From UBA9337 sp036584565 (lineage in GTDB: Bacteria; Patescibacteriota; Minisyncoccia; Moranbacterales; UBA9337), in the NCBI GenBank assembly GCA_036584565.1, contig JAZHDF010000017.1, positions 1 to 28,994 on the forward strand: DNA of 28,994 nt, given 5' to 3'. Positions 1-7,071 of this stretch are shown here, piece by piece. A program made the translations under genes and the position numbers. Each line of letters begins with the position of its first letter. Positions within the stretch are counted from its first letter, which is position 1. Under the pieces are notes generated by a model. That model had not been told where the DNA came from. It was given only the letters and a program-made list of their open reading frames with translations, and did not search any database.

Positions 1-269
1 ACAGAAATCATATGTAACCAATATTTACTTTCCTGAGCTTCTTTTTTGCATATATGTATTTTGTTTTTAAAATCTTTTTTGGAGCTAGCTCCATTAGCTT
101 CCATGTAATTTGCTCCAATGCTAGTAGAGCTTCTTATTAATTGAGAAATTAAAGGTTTAGTAATAGTGTCCTGAGGTATTTTTCTACAAAATAAGATGAT
201 ATCTCCGCCAAGTTTGGCAGTTCTCTCTTCTAAGTCGTAACTTATTTTATTTTCTTTTGTTTCATTCAT
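1..269 (-). CDS. Four-helix bundle protein (23S rRNA intervening-sequence family), C-terminus cut by window edge
   Basis: Reading leftward from an ATG at 269, an open frame runs 89 codons to the window edge with no stop. The visible protein begins MNETKENKISYDLEERTAKL. It contains the family's typical segments: a helix with LISQLIRSSTSIGANYMEA, then SKKDFKNK and CKKEAQESKYWL. These match the small four-helix bundle proteins (about 115-125 aa) first described inside 23S rRNA intervening sequences and common as stand-alone genes in Patescibacteria. The molecular function is unknown. There is no SD upstream; a nearby ATG at 277 hits a stop after two codons and one at 265 is out of frame, so 269 is the start. 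It lies immediately downstream, in the same direction, of the DedA-PAP2 gene. Confidence 0.85.
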   Translation of the reverse strand, partial: MNETKENKISYDLEERTAKLGGDIILFCRKIPQDTITKPLISQLIRSSTSIGANYMEANGASSKKDFKNKIHICKKEAQESKYWLHMIS

Positions 270-290
270 TTTTTCATTGAAAATTGAATC

Positions 291-310
291 AAAATTCAAA
301 ATTAAAAATT
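291..310. repeat. AT-rich 20-nt dispersed repeat, copy 1
   Basis: The 20-nt string aaaattcaaaattaaaaatt is found here and again, identically, at 17774-17793. Both copies are intergenic. At this base composition a chance match is possible, so it is only a candidate dispersed repeat. Confidence 0.4.
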
Positions 311-378
311 AATAAAAATATTTATTCAGAATCTTTTTTATTTTCACTATGCTTTATAAACTTTACAACCTTAAAAAC

Positions 379-1662
379 TTAGTTTCTATTCAAATACTTT
401 TTTATTTTTCCCACTTTTTCCCGAAAGACGGTGGTGACGAATTCCAGAAAAAGGATGATTAGCGTGAGCCAAAAAGCTCCCAGGGAAAAGCCGGCGACTA
501 CATCGCTAAACCAATGGGCGCCCAGATAAATCCGACTAAAGCCGACAGCAAAGATTATAAAAGCGCAAAGAGTTATAAGCGTGTATTTCAGGCGAATATT
601 GCGGATATGATTTTTGAAATAATATATCAAAATCGAATAAAAAATTATCGCAATAGTGGCGTGTCCGCTGGGGAGACTGTAACCGACGGTTTCCACCAGA
701 GCATTGTCCGGTCGGTTTCGGCCGATAATGTTTTTTATCAGGACTTCGATTATCTTTCCTCCCGACATCGCCAAGAGCAGTATCAGGGAATAACGCCATT
801 TTTTCCGGGTAATAAAAAAAATCAAAGCGATAAAACCCAAAATGATCATCGTGATTGTTCCGGCCAGATGGGTGATAAAAATGAAAAAATTATTCAAATA
901 AGGATGCCTAAAAATTTCCACCGCGGAGTTGAGCCAGTAGTCGAAATCTACGATTAATTCCTGATTGACGAAGTTTTCCAGCATCCGAGACAAAATATAG
1001 AGCGCGGATAAATTTATCAAAAGAATATAGAGATGGCGGCGATGAAAAATTCGTCTTTTTTGATTTATTTTTTTGTAAGCGTAAACAATAGTGGCGCCGA
1101 TAATAAAAGCGATCAAAAAGAATTCGCCGAAATAATCGGTTATGATTTTATAGTTGTTTCCAAACAAATAGCCGATGCCGGTAAAAGTGATCGCCCAGCT
1201 GATTCCGCCGAGGGTGTCAAAAAATAAAAATTTGTAAAAAGGGACGCACGTGGCGCCGGCTGTAAAAGGGGTGAGGGCGCGCGTGATGGAGTTAAATCTT
1301 CCGCCGATAATGGTTTTGCCGGCGTGCTCTTGGATAAGAGCTTTGGTTTTTTTGAAATTTTCATCCTTGAGATAAAAATATTTGCCGTATTTGAGGATAA
1401 AGTTTTCGCCGTATTTGGCTCCCAGATAATAACCGATCAGATCTCCCGCGATTGCGCCGACAGAAAAAACCAGCAAAGTTTCCATCAATTGTAACGAGCC
1501 GAATTTGGCCAAGATTCCGGCTCCCACCGCCACCACTTGGCCGGGGACAAAAAACCCGAACATCGGAGTGGCTTCCAGCATCGCTATCAGCATCAGGACA
1601 AAATAGCCGAAAAAAGAAAACTCTCCGAAAAAAAGATTGAAAATATAATTTAAAATAGACAT
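379..1662 (-). CDS. DedA-family membrane protein fused to a PAP2 phosphatase
   Basis: The 427-aa multi-spanning membrane protein joins two known families. Residues about 1-200 are DedA/SNARE-associated (VTT): FVPGQVVAVGAG (38-49), GDLIGYYLGAKYG (73-85) and GRFNSITRALTPFTAG (121-136), the last being the family's conserved arginine/proline loop. Residues about 205-415 are a PAP2 acid phosphatase with all three catalytic motifs: KNIIGRNRP (310-318), PSGH (331-334) and SRIYLGAHWFSD (376-387). DedA proteins are linked to flipping of undecaprenyl phosphate or phospholipid, and PAP2 enzymes dephosphorylate undecaprenyl pyrophosphate or phosphatidate. A natural inference is lipid-carrier recycling coupled in one chain. 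The ATG at 1662 has no SD. The gene is divergent from the unknown gene at 1817. Confidence 0.93.
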   Translation of the reverse strand: MSILNYIFNLFFGEFSFFGYFVLMLIAMLEATPMFGFFVPGQVVAVGAGILAKFGSLQLMETLLVFSVGAIAGDLIGYYLGAKYGENFILKYGKYFYLKDENFKKTKALIQEHAGKTIIGGRFNSITRALTPFTAGATCVPFYKFLFFDTLGGISWAITFTGIGYLFGNNYKIITDYFGEFFLIAFIIGATIVYAYKKINQKRRIFHRRHLYILLINLSALYILSRMLENFVNQELIVDFDYWLNSAVEIFRHPYLNNFFIFITHLAGTITMIILGFIALIFFITRKKWRYSLILLLAMSGGKIIEVLIKNIIGRNRPDNALVETVGYSLPSGHATIAIIFYSILIYYFKNHIRNIRLKYTLITLCAFIIFAVGFSRIYLGAHWFSDVVAGFSLGAFWLTLIILFLEFVTTVFREKVGKIKKYLNRN

Positions 1663-1733
1663 AATTGATTTATTTCCGTATTATAGAGCAATTTTAGCAT
1701 TAAAAAAACAAATTTAACAGTTAGTTTCTTGAC

Positions 1734-1762
1734 TTGTGTAATTTTTTAAATGTTGCTATTAT
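1734..1762 (+). promoter_or_regulatory. Candidate sigma70-type promoter for the 1817 gene
   Basis: TTGTGT (1734-1739) and TATTAT (1757-1762) are separated by 17 nt, about 55 bases upstream of the ATG at 1817. It lies in the divergent spacer between the DedA-PAP2 gene and the unknown gene. The -35 is weak; an overlapping TTGACT at 1729 would be spaced too far. Confidence 0.45.
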
Positions 1763-1816
1763 TTCAGGGTATTTGTTTCGGTTTTTCGACAAAAAAATTC
1801 AAAAAAGGAAGCTATT

Positions 1817-2146
1817 ATGGAAGAGAAATGGATGATAAAGATCCGAAAGGGGAGCAGGGTGAGCTTCGATTTCGATGGTCACGGAGAGGAGATTGAAGAG
1901 TCTTTCAATTTCAATAAACCTTTGAAAAGCAGGTTGAGGCCGGGAAAAATCCACATCGTGCAAGATGTGTTGCCCGACGGCAATATTATTTTGTCGGACA
2001 CCGGACTCTTGTCGTTTGCTCCGAAGTTTCTGATTATCCTTTGTAAGGAGGAGGACTGCCTAGGACAAATGTTTTGTATTGACGGCCTGTGCCGAAGTTG
2101 TTTCCTCAAAGAGGTGGCGATCGCCAGTTGTGGCGAACTGGTCTGA
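1817..2146 (+). CDS. Small cysteine-rich protein of unknown function
   Basis: A 109-aa protein that I do not recognise. There is no signal peptide or TM segment. The first two thirds look like a small beta-rich fold (KGSRVSFDF, then GKIHIVQDVLPDGNIILSD), and the last third holds six cysteines at 76, 81, 87, 92, 95 and 104. Their clustering (including CRSC) suggests a small metal site or a set of disulfides, but no standard zinc-finger spacing is visible. The ATG at 1817 is preceded by AGGAAG five to six bases upstream, a better ribosome site than most genes here. A hairpin terminator follows at 2174, so it is probably a single-gene transcript. Confidence 0.65.
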   Translation: MEEKWMIKIRKGSRVSFDFDGHGEEIEESFNFNKPLKSRLRPGKIHIVQDVLPDGNIILSDTGLLSFAPKFLIILCKEEDCLGQMFCIDGLCRSCFLKEVAIASCGELV

Positions 2147-2173
2147 AATTTCAGGTTCAGTTCTTTGTTGCAC

Positions 2174-2210
2174 CCCCTGTGAGGTCTCGCAGGGGTTTTT
2201 ATTTTTTTTA
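2174..2210 (+). terminator. Intrinsic terminator after the 1817 gene
   Basis: CCCCTG (2174-2179) pairs with CAGGGG (2190-2195) across a 10-nt loop, followed by a T-rich run from 2196. It lies 28 bases past the TGA at 2146. Confidence 0.8.
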
Positions 2211-2225
2211 AAAAAATGTTCTTAA

Positions 2226-2261
2226 AAACCGCCTTGTTCGCTGTTGCGATCAAGGCGGTTT
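2226..2261. terminator. 11-bp hairpin between convergent genes, probably a terminator
   Basis: AAACCGCCTTG (2226-2236) and CAAGGCGGTTT (2251-2261) form a perfect 11-bp stem with a 14-nt loop. On the minus strand the stem is followed by a T-rich run (complement of 2206-2220), so it most likely ends transcription of the gene at 2285-2803. Confidence 0.7.
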
Positions 2262-2284
2262 AAAATGCTCGGGATGGGGGCTAG

Positions 2285-2803
2285 CTATTTCCCCCAATGA
2301 AAAAGAAACTCTTTGGAAAAGTGCCAATCCCAAATAAAGCAGTGGGCTCGTAATTCCAGGACGATGAAGTTCTCTGTGAGCCCGGTAATGTTTGGAGCGA
2401 AACTCAGATCCAGAATTTCATTATCCGGCCGAGGGGAATGATGAAGCTCGGTTTCAAATATCTCTGTCACCCCGACTCCCCGACCTTCTATCCAGACAAA
2501 AACCTGAAAAGCGTCGACCAGTGAAGCTCCTCCGCGTTTATCGTAATGTTTGGCGATTACAATCACCGTCTTAGGCAGAAGATGCCTTATAGCCGGGTTG
2601 ACCATATAGGGCACCTGGCGGTGGGAAATTTCATTGACCAATTCCCAGTCCGACAGAAGATTTTTCTTTATAAAGCTGCAGAAAGACTCGGGATCCGAAT
2701 CAATCGGAGTGAAGTTTTCTTTGTAGAGACTGAAATTTTTGAGGCAGGAATCTTTGAGGGCGGGAAATACGCTCCAAGGTTTTTTTACGGGACAAATTTC
2801 CAT
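2285..2803 (-). CDS. Protein of unknown function, 172 aa
   Basis: I do not recognise this soluble-looking 172-aa protein. It has no signal peptide or TM helix. The middle section (TVIVIAKHYDKRGGASLVDA, then FQVFVWIEGRGVGV) looks like alternating beta strands of a small alpha/beta domain. The C-terminus is rich in aromatics and His (CFIWDWHFSKEFLFHWGK). The ATG at 2803 has a clear SD (AAGGAG, seven bases upstream), which fixes the start and is unusual in this window. It is convergent with the 1817 gene, and two terminator hairpins lie between them. Base use resembles the other SD-bearing unknown genes nearby. Confidence 0.6.
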   Translation of the reverse strand: MEICPVKKPWSVFPALKDSCLKNFSLYKENFTPIDSDPESFCSFIKKNLLSDWELVNEISHRQVPYMVNPAIRHLLPKTVIVIAKHYDKRGGASLVDAFQVFVWIEGRGVGVTEIFETELHHSPRPDNEILDLSFAPNITGLTENFIVLELRAHCFIWDWHFSKEFLFHWGK

Positions 2804-2965
2804 GGCGTGCTCCTTGAGGTGGGGGTTTGGGGATTGTGTAAGGACTGCGACGAGTTATATGAAACTCGACCTCCAATAATAACATATTTAGAGTAAATTG
2901 TAAAGAGTGATTTTCGGATAGGATTAAGACAATAAGTTTTAAAAAATAGTTTAGAAGATTTTGAT

Positions 2966-2994
2966 TTGAACTTAACTATTTTTTTTGGTATAAT
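2966..2994 (+). promoter_or_regulatory. Sigma70-type promoter for the MscS gene
   Basis: TTGAAC (2966-2971), a 17-nt spacer and a perfect TATAAT (2989-2994) lie 33 bases upstream of the MscS ATG. Predicted initiation near 3001 leaves a leader of roughly 27 nt. Confidence 0.75.
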
Positions 2995-3027
2995 TTATTT
3001 TAAATAATTAGAATAAATATTTCGTAT

Positions 3028-4077
3028 ATGAAAAGTTTATTGGAAAAACAAATTTGGAACAATTCAGGTTTAGATTATATTTTAGCTTTGGCGATCTTTT
3101 TGGGCCTGTGGATCGCTTTTTATATTTTTATCAAATTTTTCTTGCACAAACTGAAAGGCATTTCCCAAAAAACAAAAAATGATTTGGATGATTATTTGAT
3201 AACTTTGCTATCCGGAATCAAAGCGCCTTTTTATTTTTTCGTTTCTTTTTATGTGGCTTCAAGATTTTTAGTCATGCCCGATATTGTTTCCAAAATAATT
3301 TTCGGTATTTTTGTGTTTACTTTGGTTTTGCAGATCATTTTGTTTTCCCAAAACTTAATCGACTACATAATAAAGAAACGTCTTCTCAGGGAGGATACCG
3401 AGGATGGCGACAAGAACGCCGTTATTAAATTGGCCGGCAAAATCGCCAAAGGTATGCTATGGGTTTTCGGATTATTGATGATACTTTCCAATTTGGGAGT
3501 AAATATAACATCCTTAGTGACCGGCTTGGGCGTCGGCGGAGTGGCGGTGGCCTTTGCTTTGCAAAATATTTTGGCCGATATTTTTGCTTCTTTTTCTATT
3601 TTTATCGACAAGCCTTTTAAAGTGGGAGACTTTATCGTGGTTGGACAAGATTCCGGAGTGGTTGAAAAGATCGGAATAAAAACTACTCGTATAAAAACTT
3701 TGGAAGGCCAAGAATTGGTTATTCCCAATAAAATTTTAACCGAAGACCGGGTTAATAATTATGGCAAAATGGAAGAAAGAAGGGTGGTGTTTTCTTTTGG
3801 TGTGATATATGACACTGAATTGGAAAAAATAAAAAAAATACCCCATATTATCAAAGAGATCATAAAAAAACAAAAAGACACTGTTTTTGACAGAGCGCAT
3901 TTTGACAAATTTGGAGAGTCCAGCTTGAATTTCGAAATTGTTTATTATATAAAAAGTTCCGATTTCAAGGAATATAAAGATATTCAACAAAATATTAATT
4001 TTGAAGTATTTGAAAGATTCAGGCGGGAAAATATCGAGTTCGCTTTTCCGAGCAGAGCCGTTTATTTGCAAAAATAA
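3028..4077 (+). CDS. MscS-family mechanosensitive ion channel
   Basis: The 349-aa protein opens a membrane pore under hypo-osmotic tension and releases small solutes. Hydrophobic segments are visible near residues 17-38, 62-82, 88-110 and 137-155, followed by the pore-lining TM3 with its Gly/Ala pattern (GLGVGGVAVAFALQNILAD, about 166-184). The MscS beta domain follows at once: IDKPFKVGDFI, then VEKIGIKTTRIKTLEGQ and VIPNKI. The C-terminal alpha/beta cage domain ends near residue 349. The length and the five-helix layout fit a medium-size MscS paralogue rather than the three-helix E. coli MscS. The ATG has no SD. It has its own promoter, and the gene stands alone. Confidence 0.95.
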   Translation: MKSLLEKQIWNNSGLDYILALAIFLGLWIAFYIFIKFFLHKLKGISQKTKNDLDDYLITLLSGIKAPFYFFVSFYVASRFLVMPDIVSKIIFGIFVFTLVLQIILFSQNLIDYIIKKRLLREDTEDGDKNAVIKLAGKIAKGMLWVFGLLMILSNLGVNITSLVTGLGVGGVAVAFALQNILADIFASFSIFIDKPFKVGDFIVVGQDSGVVEKIGIKTTRIKTLEGQELVIPNKILTEDRVNNYGKMEERRVVFSFGVIYDTELEKIKKIPHIIKEIIKKQKDTVFDRAHFDKFGESSLNFEIVYYIKSSDFKEYKDIQQNINFEVFERFRRENIEFAFPSRAVYLQK

Positions 4078-4140
4078 AAAACAAATCATTTTTTTTAAAA
4101 TGCATATTTTTTTGAGATATTTTTTTTAATAAATAAAAAA

Positions 4141-4172
4141 TCGCCCCGGTTTTTGGTTCAAAACCGGGGCGA
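4141..4172 (-). terminator. Strong intrinsic terminator, minus strand
   Basis: TCGCCCCGGTTTT (4141-4153) pairs perfectly with AAAACCGGGGCGA (4160-4172) around a 6-nt loop. Read on the minus strand it is followed by a run of T (complement of 4133-4140), so it ends transcription of the gene at 4176. It may also stop convergent MscS transcripts. Confidence 0.85.
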
Positions 4173-4175
4173 ATG

Positions 4176-4598
4176 TCATTCATCCAGGGTTGCAAGTTTC
4201 TCCCGATATTCCGATGGAAGCTTATCAATATGCTTGCGACATTCCTCCTCGTAAATGTCGAAGCAAATTCTCTTGCCCTTCCTCGAATACTTTTTATCCT
4301 CGCAGAAAAGTTGTTTCTCAACTATTCCGCCGGGGGAAATAAAAATGTTTTGAAAACAATCATTCCGCTTCCCGCTGAAACTGGAGGAGATGCGGACGCT
4401 CTCATTTTCATAAAATATTATCCCACAATGACCTTGGTCACCGAGGCAAATCCCGAAGTGGGTTCCTTCTCCGATTGACGGGGAAAGTTTTTTTTGTCGC
4501 CACTCCGCGCCATGAGATGACGGTGCGATTAGCATTGTTAGAAACATAAAAAAAATCACGATGCCCAACATAAACCAGCCGAATTTTTTTCTCTTCAC
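4176..4598 (-). CDS. Small secreted or membrane-anchored protein of unknown function (GTG start)
   Basis: I do not recognise the family. The frame is open from an ATG at 4673, but a GTG at 4598 is a better start: it has AGGGAG six bases upstream, and the resulting protein begins MKRKKFGWFMLGIVIFFMFL, a textbook signal peptide (Lys/Arg, hydrophobic core, then PSSHGA before EW). That gives about 140 aa with a mature part of roughly 110 aa. The mature part contains cysteines in GICLGDQGHCG, NDCFQN, LFCEDK, ICFD and EECRK, an even set that suggests disulfides outside the membrane. A strong terminator follows. From the longer start, 25 extra hydrophilic residues would precede the signal. Confidence 0.65.
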   Translation of the reverse strand: MKRKKFGWFMLGIVIFFMFLTMLIAPSSHGAEWRQKKLSPSIGEGTHFGICLGDQGHCGIIFYENESVRISSSFSGKRNDCFQNIFISPGGIVEKQLFCEDKKYSRKGKRICFDIYEEECRKHIDKLPSEYREKLATLDE

Positions 4599-4710
4599 TG
4601 CCTTCTCCCTTTTGAAATTTTTTAAAAAAACCGCTTCCTGCGTGCTTTTTACACACAACTCTATATTATTCATCTAAAAAGTTTTTTTGTCAATATCGGC
4701 GCCAAGTGGA

Positions 4711-5442
4711 TTAAAATCTTTCCGAGAAAAATTTAGCCAGATTTAGCGCCAATTTTTGACCCTCCTCCCTGTTATCCTTGGTCCGAAACCGCCGGGCTAT
4801 TTCTATTTGGATGGCGTTTATGCCGAATTCATCGGAATAATGATAGGTGGTGAAACCGCCGTTAAACTTGTCGGGCTCTTGGGAGATCGGTTTTTCTCGG
4901 GGGAGAAAAACTCGATAACCCGATCTTTCCAAAAATCCGGCCAATTCCCGATCAGGGTTACCAAATTTGATAGTAGCCCGATTAGAGGTGCCCAGTATCA
5001 GGTCATATCCATCCGGGGGAGCGTAGGGCGGTTGTTGGCCAAAGCCGTGAAGATCAATAAGCAGGCAATTTTCTCGGTGGTGCTTACTGATAGCGGTTTT
5101 CAAGAGTTCCTCTATTTTTTGGTGGTATTTGCGATAGGGTAGCTCTAGGGCGCTTTCTTAAAAAGCTTTTTCGGGAGAACGATTGTAATCGATCAAAACT
5201 CTCGGCATCATCCCGCGCAGCCCGCTGGCAGGACTGTTTATCAGGATATCTTTGGCCAGCGGCCAGACATTTTGATCTCTCAAGTGATGACCGTTTTGAC
5301 GCACAGGAATTAATCCCAAGAGAGAACTTTTGAGCAATCCGTCATGAGCAACGGTGATAAGAATCGGAGAAGGGCCGGATTTTTCAAGGGAAAGATAAAA
5401 ATCACAATAATTGACGGAGTATTCTTTGAATTCGATTTTCAT
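4711..5442 (-). pseudogene. N-formylglutamate amidohydrolase-like gene interrupted by an in-frame TAA
   Basis: Two open stretches, 5442-5158 and 5157-4711, lie in the same frame and are separated only by a TAA at 5158-5160. Together they code for about 243 residues with the landmarks of the N-formylglutamate amidohydrolase (FGase/HutG) family: ILITVAHDG, GHHLRDQNVWPLAKDI, RVLIDYNRSPEKAF, [stop], ESALELPYRKYHQKIEEL, LLIDLHGFG, DLILGT and INAIQIEIARRF. Family members cleave formyl or related groups from acidic amino acids with a metal. The residues after the stop continue the family pattern at once, so the stop looks like a single-base change rather than a deletion or frameshift. The ATG at 5442 has GAGG six bases upstream. 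A downstream restart at a TTG (5103) would lack the N-terminal metal-site half. A sequencing error or readthrough cannot be excluded. Confidence 0.8.
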
Positions 5443-5556
5443 GAGCGCCTCGCAGTTTTTGGGTAGAAGGAACTATCCGATACGGAATCTTTCCAATATG
5501 CTTGGAAAAATTTATTTTGTCAAATTAAAAAAGACGGTTTTATTCGGAAGCAAGTA

Positions 5557-5585
5557 TTGAAAATATTTTAAAAATACATTACAAT
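5557..5585 (+). promoter_or_regulatory. Sigma70-type promoter for the 5646/5873 pair
   Basis: TTGAAA (5557-5562), a 17-nt spacer and TACAAT (5580-5585) lie 60 bases upstream of the ATG at 5646. Confidence 0.65.
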
Positions 5586-5645
5586 CGAAATTCAAGGAAT
5601 AATCTGTGAAAAAAAGGTTCTTACAAAGACAGAGGAGGATTGGCT

Positions 5646-5846
5646 ATGAGAAAGAGGACTCTTTTGGCAGTGGCAGTTCTTTTTATCCTGGGAGCGATTA
5701 TTTGGATTTGGCCCAACTTTAAGCGCGATAAGGAAGTGATCAAAATCCAGCCTCCGCAAATAATCAGCCTCAAAATAGGCTCCGGTCCGGATTTGAAAAT
5801 TATCTCGAAGCCCGAAAAAAATACTGACAGTCGGGCCAGACAGTAA
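5646..5846 (+). CDS. Small single-pass membrane protein of unknown function
   Basis: A 66-aa protein starting MRKRTLLAVAVLFILGAIIW. It has a positively charged start, one hydrophobic helix (residues about 5-23) and a short basic/polar tail ending SRARQ, with no cleavage site that I would trust. The ATG at 5646 is chosen over a TTG at 5640 because AGGAGG sits seven bases before it. The next gene begins 26 bases later behind an equally strong SD, so the two form a likely operon under the promoter at 5557. Confidence 0.6.
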   Translation: MRKRTLLAVAVLFILGAIIWIWPNFKRDKEVIKIQPPQIISLKIGSGPDLKIISKPEKNTDSRARQ

Positions 5847-5872
5847 TCAAAACTTGGAAAAGGAGGATCATT

Positions 5873-6310
5873 ATGTTTAATTCGGGAGAGATGATTAAGG
5901 GGAATGGAATTTTCTTTTGGCGTGTCAGGGGCTCTGATTGTAGCTACTATGCTGTTGAGGATAAATCTCTCAGGGTTTATTCCGAATTCAGAACCGGCCT
6001 AGATGTTCTTCCTTGCCTCCTTGAATTAACCAAGGGAGAAGGGGGATTTACCATTAAATTTTATTTCAATGAAGATTCTCCCGCGCGTATTTTTAATAGG
6101 GAAGAGAAGAAAGAGGTAACGGATTGTTTTGTCAAAGAAATTCTGAATGGCACCACTTTAGGCTCCAAATGGGAGAAAAGAGTGATTGAGGAGGGAAAAA
6201 GAGATCCTAAAAAAAGAAAAGAGTGTAGACAAGAGGTAGAAAAACACGGAGAAGATAGAAAGAAATTAGAGCAAATCCTTCGACAAAAAGTCGAGGCCTT
6301 TGTCGGGTAG
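5873..6310 (+). CDS. Soluble charged protein of unknown function, 145 aa
   Basis: I do not recognise this protein. The N-terminal half (residues 1-85) looks like a small beta-rich domain (GIFFWRVRGSDCSYYAVED, and GGFTIKFYFNEDS). The C-terminal half from about 90 is strongly charged and helical (ILNGTTLGSKWEKRVIEEG, and EKHGEDRKKLEQILRQKVEA), probably a coiled coil. It has no signal or TM segment. The ATG at 5873 has a strong SD (AAAAGGAGG). It is the second gene of a two-gene unit with the small membrane protein at 5646, so a membrane-tethered partnership is possible but unproven. Confidence 0.6.
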   Translation: MFNSGEMIKGNGIFFWRVRGSDCSYYAVEDKSLRVYSEFRTGLDVLPCLLELTKGEGGFTIKFYFNEDSPARIFNREEKKEVTDCFVKEILNGTTLGSKWEKRVIEEGKRDPKKRKECRQEVEKHGEDRKKLEQILRQKVEAFVG

Positions 6311-6342
6311 GCTCTCCATATCTTTTTACGGTAACCAAAAAA

Positions 6343-6383
6343 ACCGATTCGGAAAAATCCGAAAAGGCTTTTTATAATCGGTC
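6343..6383 (+). terminator. Candidate terminator hairpin after the 5873 gene
   Basis: Nested inverted repeats: TTCGGA/TCCGAA (6348-6353 and 6358-6363) lie inside ACCGATT/AATCGGT (6343-6349 and 6376-6382), with a short T run at 6369-6373. It sits between convergent genes. The pairings compete, so the exact fold is uncertain. Confidence 0.45.
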
Positions 6384-6397
6384 AATTTTGAGCACAG

Positions 6398-6802
6398 TTA
6401 TTTTTGGTCAATCTGGGCTATCTGCGGAAAAAGTTTGACCAAAGAAATAAGGGAGAGTATGCACAAAAAAACAAGTTGAGTAAAACTGTCGGTCAAGAAA
6501 AACAAAAAAATTCCCAGATCCCCGATAAGCCAAGATGATAGGATTTGCAAGAGTTTTACCAGGTTATTTCTATTGATATTGTCCGGTTGGATAAATCTGG
6601 GTAAAAAGTAGTGTGCCAAGCCCGCCAAGATTAAAGATAAAACAACCGCCCCGATAAAAAAGGGATTAGCCAAATCATTGTAATTAAAAGTAAGCGGTTG
6701 ACCTCCTTGGAGGAGAGAGTTATAGCCGAGGAAAGCATAGAGAAAAAGACTGGCGATAACGGTCACCCAAATATTCTTTATAGACAGCTTGATTTGTTGC
6801 AT
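6398..6802 (-). CDS. Four-TM membrane protein of unknown function
   Basis: The 134-aa protein is mostly hydrophobic, with segments near residues 10-30 (IWVTVIASLFLYAFLGY), 46-66 (NPFFIGAVVLSLILAGLAHY), 82-103 (LVKLLQILSSWLIGDLGIFL) and 104-125 (LVFLCILSLISLVKLF). The second helix runs into HYFLPRFIQP, a short basic cytoplasmic-type loop. I do not recognise a family, though the layout resembles small DUF-type integral membrane proteins common in Patescibacteria. There is no SD at the ATG at 6802. It is divergent from the gene at 6991/7072 across an AT-rich spacer. Confidence 0.6.
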   Translation of the reverse strand: MQQIKLSIKNIWVTVIASLFLYAFLGYNSLLQGGQPLTFNYNDLANPFFIGAVVLSLILAGLAHYFLPRFIQPDNINRNNLVKLLQILSSWLIGDLGIFLFFLTDSFTQLVFLCILSLISLVKLFPQIAQIDQK

Positions 6803-7071
6803 TTTTTTTATTGATTATTTTTTATGTTTTAGCAAATAGGGTTTGTAACATTTAAGACCCTTTTCTATTATTTGAATTATAACATATTTTATTTTTTGTT
6901 TAAATTGACCTTAGTTATTTGGGGTGATATATTTATAGTAATTGAAAGAGGGCTTATAAAATAAATTTAATTTAAAAATACATTAACATTATGGAAGATC
7001 AAATTACTCCAAGTTAGACGATAAATGAAAAATTAAATAGGCGATATTGGGATGTAGCTTTTACTTATTGG

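Noticed and set aside
514..957. 147-codon plus-strand ORF
   Set aside because: It lies antisense inside the DedA-PAP2 gene, whose motifs are clear, and resembles no protein pattern.
2546..2896. 116-codon plus-strand ORF opposite the 2285-2803 gene
   Set aside because: No SD and no protein-like pattern, while the minus-strand gene has a good SD; still the less certain of the strand choices here.
4756..5142. 128-codon plus-strand ORF
   Set aside because: Antisense to the amidohydrolase-like gene, which has recognisable family motifs on the other strand.
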